A DNA stretch of 64,000 bases from a bacterium. GTDB taxonomy: Bacteria > Patescibacteriota > Gracilibacteria > JAUYGZ01. Below are positions 26,386-35,778 of this stretch, piece by piece. The notes under the pieces were generated by a model. It saw only the letters and a list, made by a program, of their open reading frames with translations. It did no database searches and was not told the DNA's origin. Positions within the stretch are counted from its first letter, which is position 1. Every line of letters begins with the position of its first letter. The position numbers and the translations under genes were made by a program. Where the stretch lies: positions 62,001 through 126,000 of the forward strand of contig JAUYGZ010000019.1 of the NCBI GenBank assembly GCA_030690415.1, written 5' to 3'.

Positions 26386-28456
26386 TTATTCTCCCCCTCT
26401 TATTACCTCATACTTATTACCCTCCTTGTCCATTGCATAGAGAACTGGAGGAAAATCTTTGACAGAATATCCGAATACCATTTCTTCAGAGCCTTCATCT
26501 GATGGAAAATTTAGCTGTTTGTTGGTACCACATACCACATCAAATGGCTTATATTTACAAACCAGGTCTATTTTTGTTCCCAAAGCTGTTTCGCGGATTA
26601 TCTGATCCCATTTTCCAACTACGCTTACGAGCCATTCTTTGTCTTTGTTCAGATAATATATAAACATTCGCGTGTACCTGAAAGTACTGATCGGAATCTT
26701 GAAAACAATACTTTCATCAAATCCGGGTATTACTTTCTTTGCTATTTCTCTTAATCCTTTAGGAGTTATGACTATGCTCCTCACTTCCTCATTTCCAGTC
26801 TCTCTTGTTTCCTTTTGTTCTGTGTATGTGTCAATTTCTGTGACGAGTTTTTGTATCAGCGTCGAATCTTCTTTGAGCCACTTGTCCCAGGTGTATGCTG
26901 CTATGTATGCTCGAAACACATCATTATTAATCATCTCTCTCTCTATTGCTGATGTTTGTTGTTCCCATGGATAAGAAGAAAGTTTATCCATAAATTCTTT
27001 ATTGTCTAGGCACTCAAAATACGATGATTCCTTTTCAAGAAAGATTTGCCAAAATGATTTGGTATTCAAATCCATTACTACGGTATTGGTTGATTGTCCC
27101 ATTTCTTTCATTCTCAGTACGGTTGCTCTTGGGAGCCCAATTTCAAAAAGATGACTGCCACTACATCGTCCACTCAAGATTGCTCTTATGAGTTCTTCCA
27201 TAAGGCTGTAGGTATCTATCAGACTGATGCCTATTTCAGGAATCATTTCCTGTCCTACTGTTATCAGATTTGAGCTGCTATTTTCACTTTCCACCTTCAG
27301 TCCATGAGAATAAAGGCATTGGTAATTCATTTCCTTCAGTTCCGGTTTATAGGTGAATCTAATGGCCTTCCTTGGAAACTCCAGATGAAGGACGTCTTTG
27401 ATAAACCGGATCGCAGGAGCCATGGTCGCCTCAAGGGCTTTTGAAATCGTCATTCCGTTTTCACACTCGTATCCCAGAGCCAGGCTTTTGTGGACACTAA
27501 AGCTGACTTCTTCGATCTGAAAAGTTCTGTATTCAGGAAGAAGAGGCTCTAGTGTGGATTTCAATTCGTTCGCCTTCTCCAGCAATGCTTCCCTACCTTT
27601 TTTGTTCAACCGGAGATCGGTCTTGATCTGAGCGATCGTTGATATCAAGTTTTCAGCATTTGGCCATGGCGTTTGACTCAGCTTTTGTTCCAGCCGGTTG
27701 AGTTTATCCATAAAATCCCGCAGGATTTGCTCCTGTTCAGAGGCAATACGTGTTTCAGCTCTCAGTCTCTCGGTATCTTTGGAGAGCTGTTCACCTTTTT
27801 CCCTCCTTTCAGGATCACTGATTCGGGATATGCCCTGTTCCATTTCTGCCAGAAGCTGATCGAGTTGCTGCAGTTTTGCTTCGAATTCGGTTTCCAGTCT
27901 TATCTGCTCCAGTCTTTGTCGGAAGCCAGATAGCATCTTTTCGTCCTTTTCCTTCTGCAGTCCTTTTGGATCGGGAGATACGGGTTGTTTTTCCGGTGGT
28001 TTCATCGGTTCCGGTGGTTCAGGCGACGCTTCCGGTTCAGCCGACGAGCTGGCTGTGGCTTCGGGAGTCAGAAACCGCGTGTTTTCCTCTCCTTTTCCTA
28101 AAAACGCCCAGGCGAAAATCATGGCCGAAGCAGCAATTCCCCCCAGGAGCAGTTGGTTGATCTCTTTCCTGAGCCAGGCCTGAAGACCCCTGATCTCAGG
28201 TTTTTTGAATGTGCCCGATATTTCGCCTGATCTGGTAGCTCTTAGGTGCTCCGGAATAAAGGGCTGGATGATTTTGAATTCACCACTCTCCAGTGTGACC
28301 CCACGGAGGAAGCGGCTTTCTTCGAGTTCGGCACGGCCCTGATCGGTTACATTTGTATTTTTTATTTCGAGATTAAATGGTGTTTCTGATTCCTCGTTCA
28401 GGAGTGGTGTCAGGACGTTTGTGAGTCTGCCAAGGCCTTCGTCATCGAGTCTGGTG
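26386..28456 (-). CDS. paralogue C: C-terminal part of a frameshifted LRR-membrane-gluzincin-like protein
   Basis: The only standard start in this frame is an ATG at 28122, but the frame is open back to about 28456 and encodes the natural continuation of the LRR gene upstream: TRLDDEGLGRL, NLEIKNTNVTDQG (leucine-rich repeat pattern), then a membrane helix INQLLLGGIAASAMIFAWAF that the ATG would cut in half. After it come a Pro/Glu-rich linker, a coiled coil of about 150 residues, and a domain shared with paralogues A and B (FTYKPELK, then SLMEELIRAIL at the position of the lost HExxH helix). Treated as one gene with 28442-29656, joined by a +1 shift near 28456. Function unknown. Confidence 0.7.
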
Positions 28457-29656
28457 CGTCCGGAGCTGGAGTCGCTTCAGCTGCGTCATGTTTTCCAGCC
28501 AGCCGAAATCAGTTCCCGTGATCTCAGTGCAACCGGAAAGACCCAAGAATTCGAGGTTCGTCAGATGGGCGAGGTGGTGGAGGTTTTCATCCGTGATGGG
28601 ATTGTCCGCGAGCTGGAGGTGCTGAAGGGATGGGTGGAGATTTGCAAGTCCAGAGCCGGTTATGCCTGGGGTTTTGGCAGTTTTTAGGCAGCCGCTCAGC
28701 TCGAGCCGGGTGAGATTGAGTTGGCTGAGGTGTTTCATTCCCTCATCGCTGAGGACCAGGCAGTTATTAAGAATGAGTTTTTGAAGTTTTGGAAATGATT
28801 CGAGGTGCCTGAGATCGTCGTCTTTGATGTTCAATCCGATATTGCTTATTCTCTTCCCTTCTTCAGAGATTTCGAGTTCGCTGATATTGGGGTGTTCTTT
28901 GAGCACTTCGAGAAGATTTGGACACCTTATATTTCCCCTGATACTCAGGATATTGAGGCGTTTCAGTTTTCGGACGAGTTTCAGCTCTCGGGTGCAGGGT
29001 TCATGGAGCACGCAAGTGATCTGCTTGCCGCTTTTTCGAATATCTTCACAGCGGGTGATGAGCGCGTTGAGGATATGCGTTTCATTTCCTCCTAATATTT
29101 CCGTGAGTTTTTTGATTCCGTACGACGAAATAGTCGCCTCAGGTTCCGGAGGCTCGATTGTTTCCAGGAGCTTTCGATACCATTTTTTTAGTAGTTTTGG
29201 ATTTTTGGTGTTTGGAGGGATGGCGATAGGGGTGTTTTCTTCTGATGAAGGCAACATGATCGAGTCATCGGGCGTGATGGACTCGGCGATGACCGTTGGA
29301 TTTTCACTGGGCGGTATGCTATTCCCATGAGCATGATCAGTGGTTTTCTTAACGTCACCGGTTGAGAGGAGGTCCGGAGGAGGGTTTAGGGCTGTTTTTT
29401 CCGGAACATTATTCTCTGAAAGAACCTTGCTGATGCCTGAGCGGGTTTGGCTCTGGCCAGGTCTATTTGGAGTTTTTGGGCTTTTTGGCCTGCAAAAACG
29501 GTCAGTTCTCAATACTTGACTGGTGTCATTATCTGGCTCTAGAGGCCGTCCTGACTCCCATGTTGCCGTCGGCTCACTCCCCACCGAATTCAGTTCAGGT
29601 GGGGTTTTTGCTCCCACGGCATCACCATCTCCCCTGTCTGATGGGTTTTCGGGCAT
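28442..29656 (-). CDS. LRR-containing N-terminal part of the same frameshifted gene
   Basis: Residues 1-170 are Pro/Ser/Asn-rich and look disordered; then a helical region (KLLKKWYRKLLETIEPPEPE) and five to six leucine-rich repeats of the GLxxLxxLxxLxLxxCxxITD kind (LTRLELSGC, LQHLQLADNPITDENL, LEFLGLSGCTEITG, LKRLQLRT). The frame stops at 28442-28444 in the middle of a repeat, and the next repeat continues in the neighbouring frame, with one extra base in the ACGCACC stretch. Removing it gives a continuous protein of 1089 residues. The ATG at 29656 is preferred to a GTG at 29668. Either a true disruption or a sequence error. Confidence 0.72.
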   Translation of the reverse strand: MPENPSDRGDGDAVGAKTPPELNSVGSEPTATWESGRPLEPDNDTSQVLRTDRFCRPKSPKTPNRPGQSQTRSGISKVLSENNVPEKTALNPPPDLLSTGDVKKTTDHAHGNSIPPSENPTVIAESITPDDSIMLPSSEENTPIAIPPNTKNPKLLKKWYRKLLETIEPPEPEATISSYGIKKLTEILGGNETHILNALITRCEDIRKSGKQITCVLHEPCTRELKLVRKLKRLNILSIRGNIRCPNLLEVLKEHPNISELEISEEGKRISNIGLNIKDDDLRHLESFPKLQKLILNNCLVLSDEGMKHLSQLNLTRLELSGCLKTAKTPGITGSGLANLHPSLQHLQLADNPITDENLHHLAHLTNLEFLGLSGCTEITGTDFGWLENMTQLKRLQLRTHQTR

Positions 29657-29683
29657 AACAAAAAGCACAAGAACAAGTGTACA

Positions 29684-29712
29684 GTGTATCGATAACTGTG
29701 TGCTGTTGTCAA
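29684..29712 (-). promoter_or_regulatory. candidate promoter of the LRR/paralogue C gene
   Basis: Minus strand TTGACA at 29707-29712 with ATACAC at 29684-29689 (17 bases) or GATACA one base nearer. It would start a transcript through C toward B and A, now interrupted by the IS. Confidence 0.45.
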
Positions 29713-29808
29713 GGGGAAGGGCTTACACACTTGATACGATTGTTAAGATTGCTAAAAGGAAAAAATTATGTTATTATAATAAGATAGAAAAAATATAAAA
29801 ACAAAAAC

Positions 29809-30927
29809 ATGCTTTTTCGAAAAGTCTCAACCATCATCGGAGGAGCCCTCCTGATCATCTCAATAGCTGCTCTCATCACAGGGGGAAGTTTGGGAAGAGT
29901 GGTCCCCGAACGATACGAGCTCAGCACACTTCAATCCACACCTGAAAACCCCCTTCTCAATGCCCCAGAAGAAGAACCGGTCGAAACGGAAAAAATAACC
30001 CGCATCCCTGCGGAATTCGAAGCCCTTGACTACGTCATCCTCTCCTACACCGGAAACAATCCGGAGTTTTACGATTTTATCAGGCAACTTCTCCCCGTCA
30101 CGAAAGTCCTGCTCATCAAAGACAATGGTATCTCAGACGAAAGACTGTTTGCAGACCTGGAAAAACACAGCATCCCCACCGACGACCAAAACCTTTTCAT
30201 CAAGGAATACCCCATCGATACCTACTGGGTCAGGGACTACGGTCCCATGCTGATCCTAAAAGACGGAAAACCCACCATTGTGGACTTCAGCTACAAAACC
30301 CGCAATATCAACCGCCAACAAGATGACAGCATCCCCTATCTCTTGTCTGAAGAGCTCAACACGGAATACCTGTCAACCGATATCAGGCTCCTCCTCGGAA
30401 ATTTCATGACGGATGGACGAGGAAACTGCTACTCTAGCACATCACTCTACGAAGAAGCCGTCACGGACGAACTCAGCGAATCTGATATCGACGACTTTTT
30501 TCACAGCATCGGTTGCGACACCATCCGAACCCTCACCAAACTGGAGGATGAACGCACGACACACATCGATATGTTCGCCAAATTCGTCAACGAAAATACC
30601 GTCATAGTCGCTAGTATGGAGAACGATACCAACACGAACATCCTTGACGAAAATGCTCGACAATTCGAAGAATGGGGATACAAGGTTGTCCGAATCCCTA
30701 TCCCTCAGCGATGGCTCACCTATATCAACCTTCTCCTCGTCAACGGCCACGCCTTCATCCCCAGCTACAGGGCATCTGAAGAAGAGCTCGGCGTATTGGA
30801 GGAACAGATCGGACAAACCTTCCGAGATCTCGGACTTGTCCCCCACTTCATCCCATCAAGCTACCTCATCCAAAGAAACGGAGCCATTCACTGCACTTCT
30901 ATGCAGGTTCCAAGAATCGAAGCCTAA
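29809..30927 (+). CDS. agmatine deiminase / PAD_porph family protein, membrane-anchored
   Basis: 372 residues of the peptidyl-arginine/agmatine deiminase family, which removes the imino group of a guanidine. Family motifs: TYWVRDYGPM (about residue 143), LGNFMTDGRGNCYSS (about 203), the HxD of TTHIDMF (about 250), and the C-terminal GAIHCTSMQVP with the catalytic Cys. An N-terminal membrane segment (STIIGGALLIISIAALI) is not part of classical agmatine deiminase, so the enzyme probably faces outside and may act on arginine-containing peptides or agmatine from a host or neighbours. A perfect TATAAT at 29775-29780 could be its -10. Confidence 0.9.
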   Translation: MLFRKVSTIIGGALLIISIAALITGGSLGRVVPERYELSTLQSTPENPLLNAPEEEPVETEKITRIPAEFEALDYVILSYTGNNPEFYDFIRQLLPVTKVLLIKDNGISDERLFADLEKHSIPTDDQNLFIKEYPIDTYWVRDYGPMLILKDGKPTIVDFSYKTRNINRQQDDSIPYLLSEELNTEYLSTDIRLLLGNFMTDGRGNCYSSTSLYEEAVTDELSESDIDDFFHSIGCDTIRTLTKLEDERTTHIDMFAKFVNENTVIVASMENDTNTNILDENARQFEEWGYKVVRIPIPQRWLTYINLLLVNGHAFIPSYRASEEELGVLEEQIGQTFRDLGLVPHFIPSSYLIQRNGAIHCTSMQVPRIEA

Positions 30928-31031
30928 AAAGCAATGATCCTGTCGATCATTGTCGACAACGTATGATCATACAAAGCCCTTGAAAAAGCCGTTTTTCAGC
31001 ATAAAACCCTTCTCACATTAACCATTAAATT

Positions 31032-31250
31032 ATGTTACCAGATCAATGTGGCAAACACCACTTCATTCCGATGCCAAACGCTGAAGAATCAGAAATGATA
31101 ACGACTGCCCCAGACCTCTATAAGGGTACCGAAATTTGTACGAATTGCTTGGATATTCGTTCAAAAGTAACAACTGCTCTACACGGAAGGGCTTTATTAG
31201 ATCAAAAAATTAGGGATATCCAGGGCGTGAACTATGGAATGGCTCATTAG
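31032..31250 (+). CDS. small Cys/His protein of unknown function
   Basis: 72 residues, not recognised. It has CGKHH near the N-terminus and CTNC near the middle, so it could bind zinc. The start ATG follows an AT-rich stretch with TAAATT. No signal peptide. It is a tentative gene supported only by its length, start context and Cys/His pairs. Confidence 0.4.
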   Translation: MLPDQCGKHHFIPMPNAEESEMITTAPDLYKGTEICTNCLDIRSKVTTALHGRALLDQKIRDIQGVNYGMAH

Positions 31251-31303
31251 AGTGAAAATGAAGATTGAAGCTTGAAATGGAGATCCTGTCAGACGCGGTA
31301 AAA

Positions 31304-31383
31304 AAACTCACCCCCTTGGTCCCCCTCTCTTCCGAAGAGAGAGGGAAGGAGTCCCGCTCAGCGGGACGAAAGGGGGTGAGTTT
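31304..31383. repeat. nested hairpin element (14-bp outer stem, two inner stems)
   Basis: AAACTCACCCCCTT (31304-31317) pairs exactly with 31370-31383. Inside are a CCTCTCTT/AAGAGAGAGG stem (31322-31343) and a perfect GTCCCGC/GCGGGAC stem (31351-31367). It lies between a + gene and a - gene ending head on and has no T-run at the base, so it looks like a dispersed structured repeat. Confidence 0.8.
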
Positions 31384-31409
31384 GTTTAGAGCACCCGTTT
31401 GCCCCAACC

Positions 31410-32807
31410 TCACTCCCCCTGAAAGAGCACGCCAAAAGTCTGCACGATAATGCGCAAATCCAGCCAAAAGGACCAGTTTTCGAGATAATAGACATCCAAC
31501 TTCACCTCCTTTTCGAAATCGAGCTTGCTGCGCCCTGAGACCTGCGCGAGTCCTGTCACCCCAGCCTTTACCGCAAGAACTTTCCGGTGGTGCTTTTCAT
31601 AACGTTCCACCTCCTCCGGCAAATGAGCCCTTGGTCCGACCAGGCTCAGATCACCCTTCAGCACATTCCAAAGCTGCGGCAACTCATCGATCGTGGTCCG
31701 ACGAATAAAGCGACCAACCCGGGTCACCCGAGGATCATTCTCGATTTTGAAGAGCGGCCCTTCACGACGGTTTTGATTAGCCAACTGTTGCTTCAGGCGA
31801 TCTGCATTCACCACCATGGATCGAAACTTCCACATGCCAAACTCTTTGTTCTTCGACACCCTCCGGCTTTTGTAAAAAACAGGACCTCCATCATCCAATT
31901 TGAGCGCTACCGCGACAAGAGCAAACACCGGTGACAAAAGAATCAGTCCAACCGAAGCTCCCAGAATATCCATCAGTCGCTTCACTGTCCTGGCCCACCA
32001 ATCAATGGCCGTCGGTCGAAGCGTGATCAAAGGAATATCCTGAACAAAATCTATCTCCGTATTCGTTCGCTGCACCTCCAGCATGTCGGGGACAAAGCGA
32101 TACTCAATATAGTTGAGCTGGCAATACTCAACCACACGCTCTGCGTCCTTCACATGAGCCACCTGCACCACCTCATCGATCTGGTACTGCTTCACGACCT
32201 GCTCCAAATCATCATAGGTGCCCAAAATCTTCAGCTCTCCCCTTGGAACGGACCGTTTTTCAGCGGCAAGACGCCCCACAAGCTGCAGACCCAAAGCTCC
32301 TCTCCACATTCGATCCAGCTCCCTCAGAACTTTTCCATCCCCCAAAAACACAATTCTCCTCAGACTCACCCCTCTTCTCCACAACCAATGCTGAAAAAGC
32401 CGAAGAAGAAAACGGTGGAGTAGCATAAACAGAATCGCCAGGACAAAAGCCAAACCAAGAATAAACCGGGAGAAGAAATGAACGCCCACCACAAAAAAGT
32501 ACAAAATAATCACCGTAAACGCAGCTCCAGTCAGCAGGATCATTCGCCGAAGCTCCTGACGAAAACGAACCGACTTTTTCAGGCTGTACATCCGTTCCCA
32601 GGCAAAAAGAAGCACGACTAATATGGCAGCCTGAAGACTAAACCAGATGAAATCTGCCATGGGCAATAGATCCGCCTCAGTAAGGTTGAGAAATGGAAGC
32701 AAATCGGGTCGTTGCCGAAGCCAATAGGAGAGAAAAAAGGCACAAAAAACCGTAATCCCATCCAGAGGTATTCGCATCAGCCGAAGAATGATTTCAGGTT
32801 TTTTCAC
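31410..32807 (-). CDS. polyprenyl glycosylphosphotransferase (undecaprenyl-phosphate sugar-1-P transferase)
   Basis: Starts a surface glycan by moving a sugar-1-phosphate from a nucleotide sugar to undecaprenyl phosphate. The 465 residues have four N-terminal membrane helices, a Rossmann-like middle domain ([15 protein letters not shown]), a fifth helix ([19 protein letters not shown]) and the catalytic bacterial-sugar-transferase domain: [39 protein letters not shown] (split in the protein around the Asp-Glu pair), [14 protein letters not shown] and [15 protein letters not shown]. All key blocks are present. It is divergent from galU, which makes UDP-glucose, a likely precursor. Confidence 0.95.
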   Translation of the reverse strand: MKKPEIILRLMRIPLDGITVFCAFFLSYWLRQRPDLLPFLNLTEADLLPMADFIWFSLQAAILVVLLFAWERMYSLKKSVRFRQELRRMILLTGAAFTVIILYFFVVGVHFFSRFILGLAFVLAILFMLLHRFLLRLFQHWLWRRGVSLRRIVFLGDGKVLRELDRMWRGALGLQLVGRLAAEKRSVPRGELKILGTYDDLEQVVKQYQIDEVVQVAHVKDAERVVEYCQLNYIEYRFVPDMLEVQRTNTEIDFVQDIPLITLRPTAIDWWARTVKRLMDILGASVGLILLSPVFALVAVALKLDDGGPVFYKSRRVSKNKEFGMWKFRSMVVNADRLKQQLANQNRREGPLFKIENDPRVTRVGRFIRRTTIDELPQLWNVLKGDLSLVGPRAHLPEEVERYEKHHRKVLAVKAGVTGLAQVSGRSKLDFEKEVKLDVYYLENWSFWLDLRIIVQTFGVLFQGE

Positions 32808-32894
32808 CTCGATGAAAGAGTCATGAAAACAACGATACTCTATTTATGATCATACCACTGATATGCTATCCTGACAGTCCTTCCCCCCTTCCCC

Positions 32895-33695
32895 CTGAAA
32901 GCCATCATCCCCATCGCCGGACTTGGAACTCGTCTCCTCCCCTTCAGCAAGGTGATTCCAAAAGCCATGCTCCCGGTCCACAACAGACCCAGCATCCAAT
33001 GGATCGTGGAAGAACTGAACGAAGCCGGCATCACCGAAATTATCTTCATCACCTCAAAAGGACAGGAGATGGTCAAAGAGTACTTTACGCAAAGAACCTG
33101 GTATGACGAGGAACTTCACACCCGAGGCCATCACGAACACCTGGAAAACCTGGAGTACATCAGGAAACTGTCCAATTTTCACTTTGTGGAACAGAAAGAA
33201 CAGCTTGGCGATGGCCATGCCATACTCCAGGCAAGAAATCTCATCGATCCAGAAGAACCCTTCTTCGTGATTTTTGGAGACTGCCTCTACCATGGCGACG
33301 ACGTCATCTCAAAGATGAGACAACTCCATGCGCTCAGAAACCGCTCTATTATTGCTCTCCAGGAAATCGAACCGGAAGAAACCACCTATTATGGCATCGT
33401 AGGACACACAGAAGAAGGCAAAACCTTCATCATCGACCAGATGGTCGAAAAACCGGAACCCCGACTGGCCCCTTCGAATAAAGCCATCATTGGCCGCTAC
33501 CTCCTCACACCGGCCATCTGGGAACACCTCGAAAAAGAGCTTTCGGGAAGCGGAGAAATCAGACTTATCGACGCGCTTGAGGATTTACAGAAAGAAGAGG
33601 AAGTCTATGGGCTCCTGCTCGAAGGTCACTGGCTTGACACAGGAAGTCTGGAAGGCATCCAAAAGGCGACTGAACATCTTCGGAAAGAGCACTAA
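32895..33695 (+). CDS. galU: UTP-glucose-1-phosphate uridylyltransferase with apparent CTG start
   Basis: Makes UDP-glucose from UTP and glucose-1-phosphate. The signature AIIPIAGLGTRLLPFSK, followed by IPKAMLPVHNRP, VEELNEAG and DQMVEKPEP, is complete only if translation starts upstream of the first standard codon (GTG at 32952), which would remove the nucleotide-binding loop. In frame back to the TGA at 32859 there is no ATG, GTG or TTG; CTG at 32895 gives the normal family N-terminus (M/L-KAIIPIAG). Length from there is 266 residues. The stop TAA overlaps the stop of the convergent GlmU-like gene within CTAA. Confidence 0.85.
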   Translation: MKAIIPIAGLGTRLLPFSKVIPKAMLPVHNRPSIQWIVEELNEAGITEIIFITSKGQEMVKEYFTQRTWYDEELHTRGHHEHLENLEYIRKLSNFHFVEQKEQLGDGHAILQARNLIDPEEPFFVIFGDCLYHGDDVISKMRQLHALRNRSIIALQEIEPEETTYYGIVGHTEEGKTFIIDQMVEKPEPRLAPSNKAIIGRYLLTPAIWEHLEKELSGSGEIRLIDALEDLQKEEEVYGLLLEGHWLDTGSLEGIQKATEHLRKEH

Positions 33696-34984
33696 ACTCT
33701 TCGTTCAACTTTTTTCTGATTCTCCCGCATATCCAATCCCCCACCCCCAGCCTTCACGAAGGTGTTTTCGGCAATATCTTGCCCCACACTAAGCTCCGCG
33801 CCGATCATCGTATTCGAACCCACCTTTATTCCCGGCATGAAGGAAGTATTGATCCCCACTCGAATATCATCTCCGGTAATAAGTCCCAGCTTGTTCAAAC
33901 GAGTATTGATTTTTTCACCCTGAATCTCGACAGAAATCTCCCCTTCATCCAGACGAAGATTCCCCGTCACCGTCCCGGAACCAAAAGAGACATTGGACCC
34001 AATCACCGAATCCCCCAGGTAATTTTTATGAGTCCAGACTTCATCCTGAAGCAACGACCGGGCAATTTCGGTAAAAGATCCCACCACGCAACGCTCGCCA
34101 AGAGAAGATCCTCGAACCAAAGAGAAGTTCCCCACAATCGAATCCCGACCGATATAGGCCGGCCCATTGATCACGACCTGATCAAATACCCGAACCCCAG
34201 CCTCAATCACCACGTTCCCATTGATCACAGCCGTCTCCGCAATCTGTGCCTCCGGCGAAAGTGAGCGTTCCAGCTGTCCCAAAAAAAATTCGGTCAGTCG
34301 AAGTAAGTGCCAGGGATACTTCACTGCCTGCCAAAACCCGTCATACGGGATAACTGAATACTTTTTTTGTTCATCAAAAAGCTGTTGTAAAGCCGTTTCA
34401 TACAAGTCATCCGTGTCCGACTGAGCAGATTCTAATGCGGCATAAAGCCCCTGCACATCCCGATGGACGTGAATCACCAGATTCACCAGATCCGACGGTT
34501 CATTCCCTTCCCCCGGCTTTTCAACAATCGTCTTCACAAATCCATCTTCCCCCACCTTTAAATATCCTCCGGGAAAATATCGTGAAACCTTATACCCAAC
34601 CATGGCCCCATCAGCCTGGGAATTACTCTTTAACCAAGCAGCAACCAACAGCCAAGCACTCGCTTCGACCACATCATTGGAACTGACCACCATAATTTCA
34701 TCTTCTGTAAAAACAAACTCTTTCGCTGCCTCCATAGCCGCCTTCATCCCCCCATCCAAATCTTCTTGTTCAACCACCCTCAACTCTAAACCCTCAACCC
34801 TCAACTGCGACAATCGTTCTAAATTAGCCCCATTCCCCACCATCACGATATCAGTAAACCCTCCTGACTTCAGCGCGTCCAGCTGCCATTCAATCAGAAA
34901 TTTCCCGCAAACCCGCACAAAATTTTTGTCGGCAATGGGTTTCACCCGTTTTGACTGGCCTGCGGCCAGAAGAATCGTCTTCAT
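33692..34984 (-). CDS. GlmU-like bifunctional nucleotidyltransferase / hexapeptide protein
   Basis: 430 residues from ATG 34984, which places MKTILLAAGQSKRVKP at the N-terminus; the frame is open for 23 residues before it, but these are not conserved. The N-terminal half is a sugar-nucleotide transferase fold (AAGQSKR; DLDGGMKAAME; VVSSNDVVE; VEKPGEGNEP). The C-terminal half is a left-handed beta helix with hexapeptide repeats (IAETAVINGNVVIEAGVRVFD, split in text around VINGNV; YIGRDSIVGNFSLV; GVNTSF-like GINTSFMPGIKVGSNT). It probably makes a UDP- or dTDP-linked sugar for the envelope. Substrate not readable; GlmU-type (UDP-GlcNAc) is the nearest guess. Confidence 0.85.
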   Translation of the reverse strand: MKTILLAAGQSKRVKPIADKNFVRVCGKFLIEWQLDALKSGGFTDIVMVGNGANLERLSQLRVEGLELRVVEQEDLDGGMKAAMEAAKEFVFTEDEIMVVSSNDVVEASAWLLVAAWLKSNSQADGAMVGYKVSRYFPGGYLKVGEDGFVKTIVEKPGEGNEPSDLVNLVIHVHRDVQGLYAALESAQSDTDDLYETALQQLFDEQKKYSVIPYDGFWQAVKYPWHLLRLTEFFLGQLERSLSPEAQIAETAVINGNVVIEAGVRVFDQVVINGPAYIGRDSIVGNFSLVRGSSLGERCVVGSFTEIARSLLQDEVWTHKNYLGDSVIGSNVSFGSGTVTGNLRLDEGEISVEIQGEKINTRLNKLGLITGDDIRVGINTSFMPGIKVGSNTMIGAELSVGQDIAENTFVKAGGGGLDMRENQKKVERRV

Positions 34985-35023
34985 ATTTTGCAATACCTTT
35001 GAGCGTGCACAGTATATCACTAA

Positions 35024-35134
35024 GGAGGGAAGGAGTATTCTCTTTTGTGTCATTTGTCAGCATTGGTCGCTCCGCCGCAGAACATGTTCAAGGCGGAGGC
35101 GGCATTGACACAAAAGGGAATACTCCTTTCCTCC
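35024..35134. repeat. 29-bp inverted repeat with inner GC stem
   Basis: Positions 35024-35052 and 35106-35134 are reverse complements with two mismatches (arms contain AGGAGTATTC and TTTTGTGTCA). Inside, GCTCCGCC (35069-35076) pairs with GGCGGAGGC (35092-35100) around a GAACATGTTC centre. The element fills the space between the divergent GlmU-like and lemA genes. Confidence 0.85.
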
Positions 35135-35194
35135 GTTTTCTTTTTTAAGCAAACCCGATACAATAATTCCATATTCAACCTTTACTAAAACATC

Positions 35195-35770
35195 ATGGAA
35201 CCCTTCATAGCCCTTCTTCTCATCCTCGGTATCGTCGTCCTTATCGGCGTGGTCTACTACAACAAGATCGTCGGACTCAAAATTCGCGTAGGCGAAGGCT
35301 GGAGCGACATCCAAGTTCAGCTCAAACGAAGGCACGACCTCATCGGAAACCTCGTGGAAACGGTCAAGGGATACGCGACTCATGAAAAAGAAACCCTCGA
35401 CAAGGTCGTCCAGGCAAGAAACACTGCCAAACAGGCAGAAGGACAAGACTCTGCCACCATTCAGTCCGCGGAACGAATGCTGAGCTCAGCGCTTTCCGGG
35501 CTAAAAATCAACGCCTTAGCGGAAGCCTATCCTGATCTTAAAGCCAACACCAACTTCCTACAGCTTCAGGCCGAACTGGCTGACACAGAAAACAAGATCG
35601 GCGCTTCACGAAGGTTTTATAACACCACCGTCAGAGATCTGAATACCATCATCGAGCAGTTCCCCGGAAACCTCTTCAAGGGGATGGCCAAAGCCGAACC
35701 TGCCAAATTCTTCGAGCTGGATGAAGACAAGGCGAAGGAGATACAAGAGCCACCAAAAGTTTCATTCTAG
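35195..35770 (+). CDS. lemA: LemA family protein
   Basis: 191 residues with an N-terminal membrane helix (FIALLLILGIVVLIGVVYY) and the family's helical ectodomain: VGEGWSDIQVQLKRRHDLI, ETVKGYATHEKETLDKV, LKANTNFLQLQAELADTE, and ASRRFYNTTVRDLNTIIEQFP. The tail ends with FFELDEDKAKEIQEPPKVSF as in typical LemA. Role uncertain; LemA genes usually sit directly before an M48 (HtpX-like) protease gene. Here the pair is separated by an inserted four-helix-bundle element of about 490 bp. Confidence 0.95.
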   Translation: MEPFIALLLILGIVVLIGVVYYNKIVGLKIRVGEGWSDIQVQLKRRHDLIGNLVETVKGYATHEKETLDKVVQARNTAKQAEGQDSATIQSAERMLSSALSGLKINALAEAYPDLKANTNFLQLQAELADTENKIGASRRFYNTTVRDLNTIIEQFPGNLFKGMAKAEPAKFFELDEDKAKEIQEPPKVSF

Positions 35771-35778
35771 AGCTCAAG

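Noticed and set aside
31210-31467. 85-codon minus-strand ORF next to the sugar transferase
   Set aside because: It only translates the nested hairpin element and the end of the neighbouring gene.
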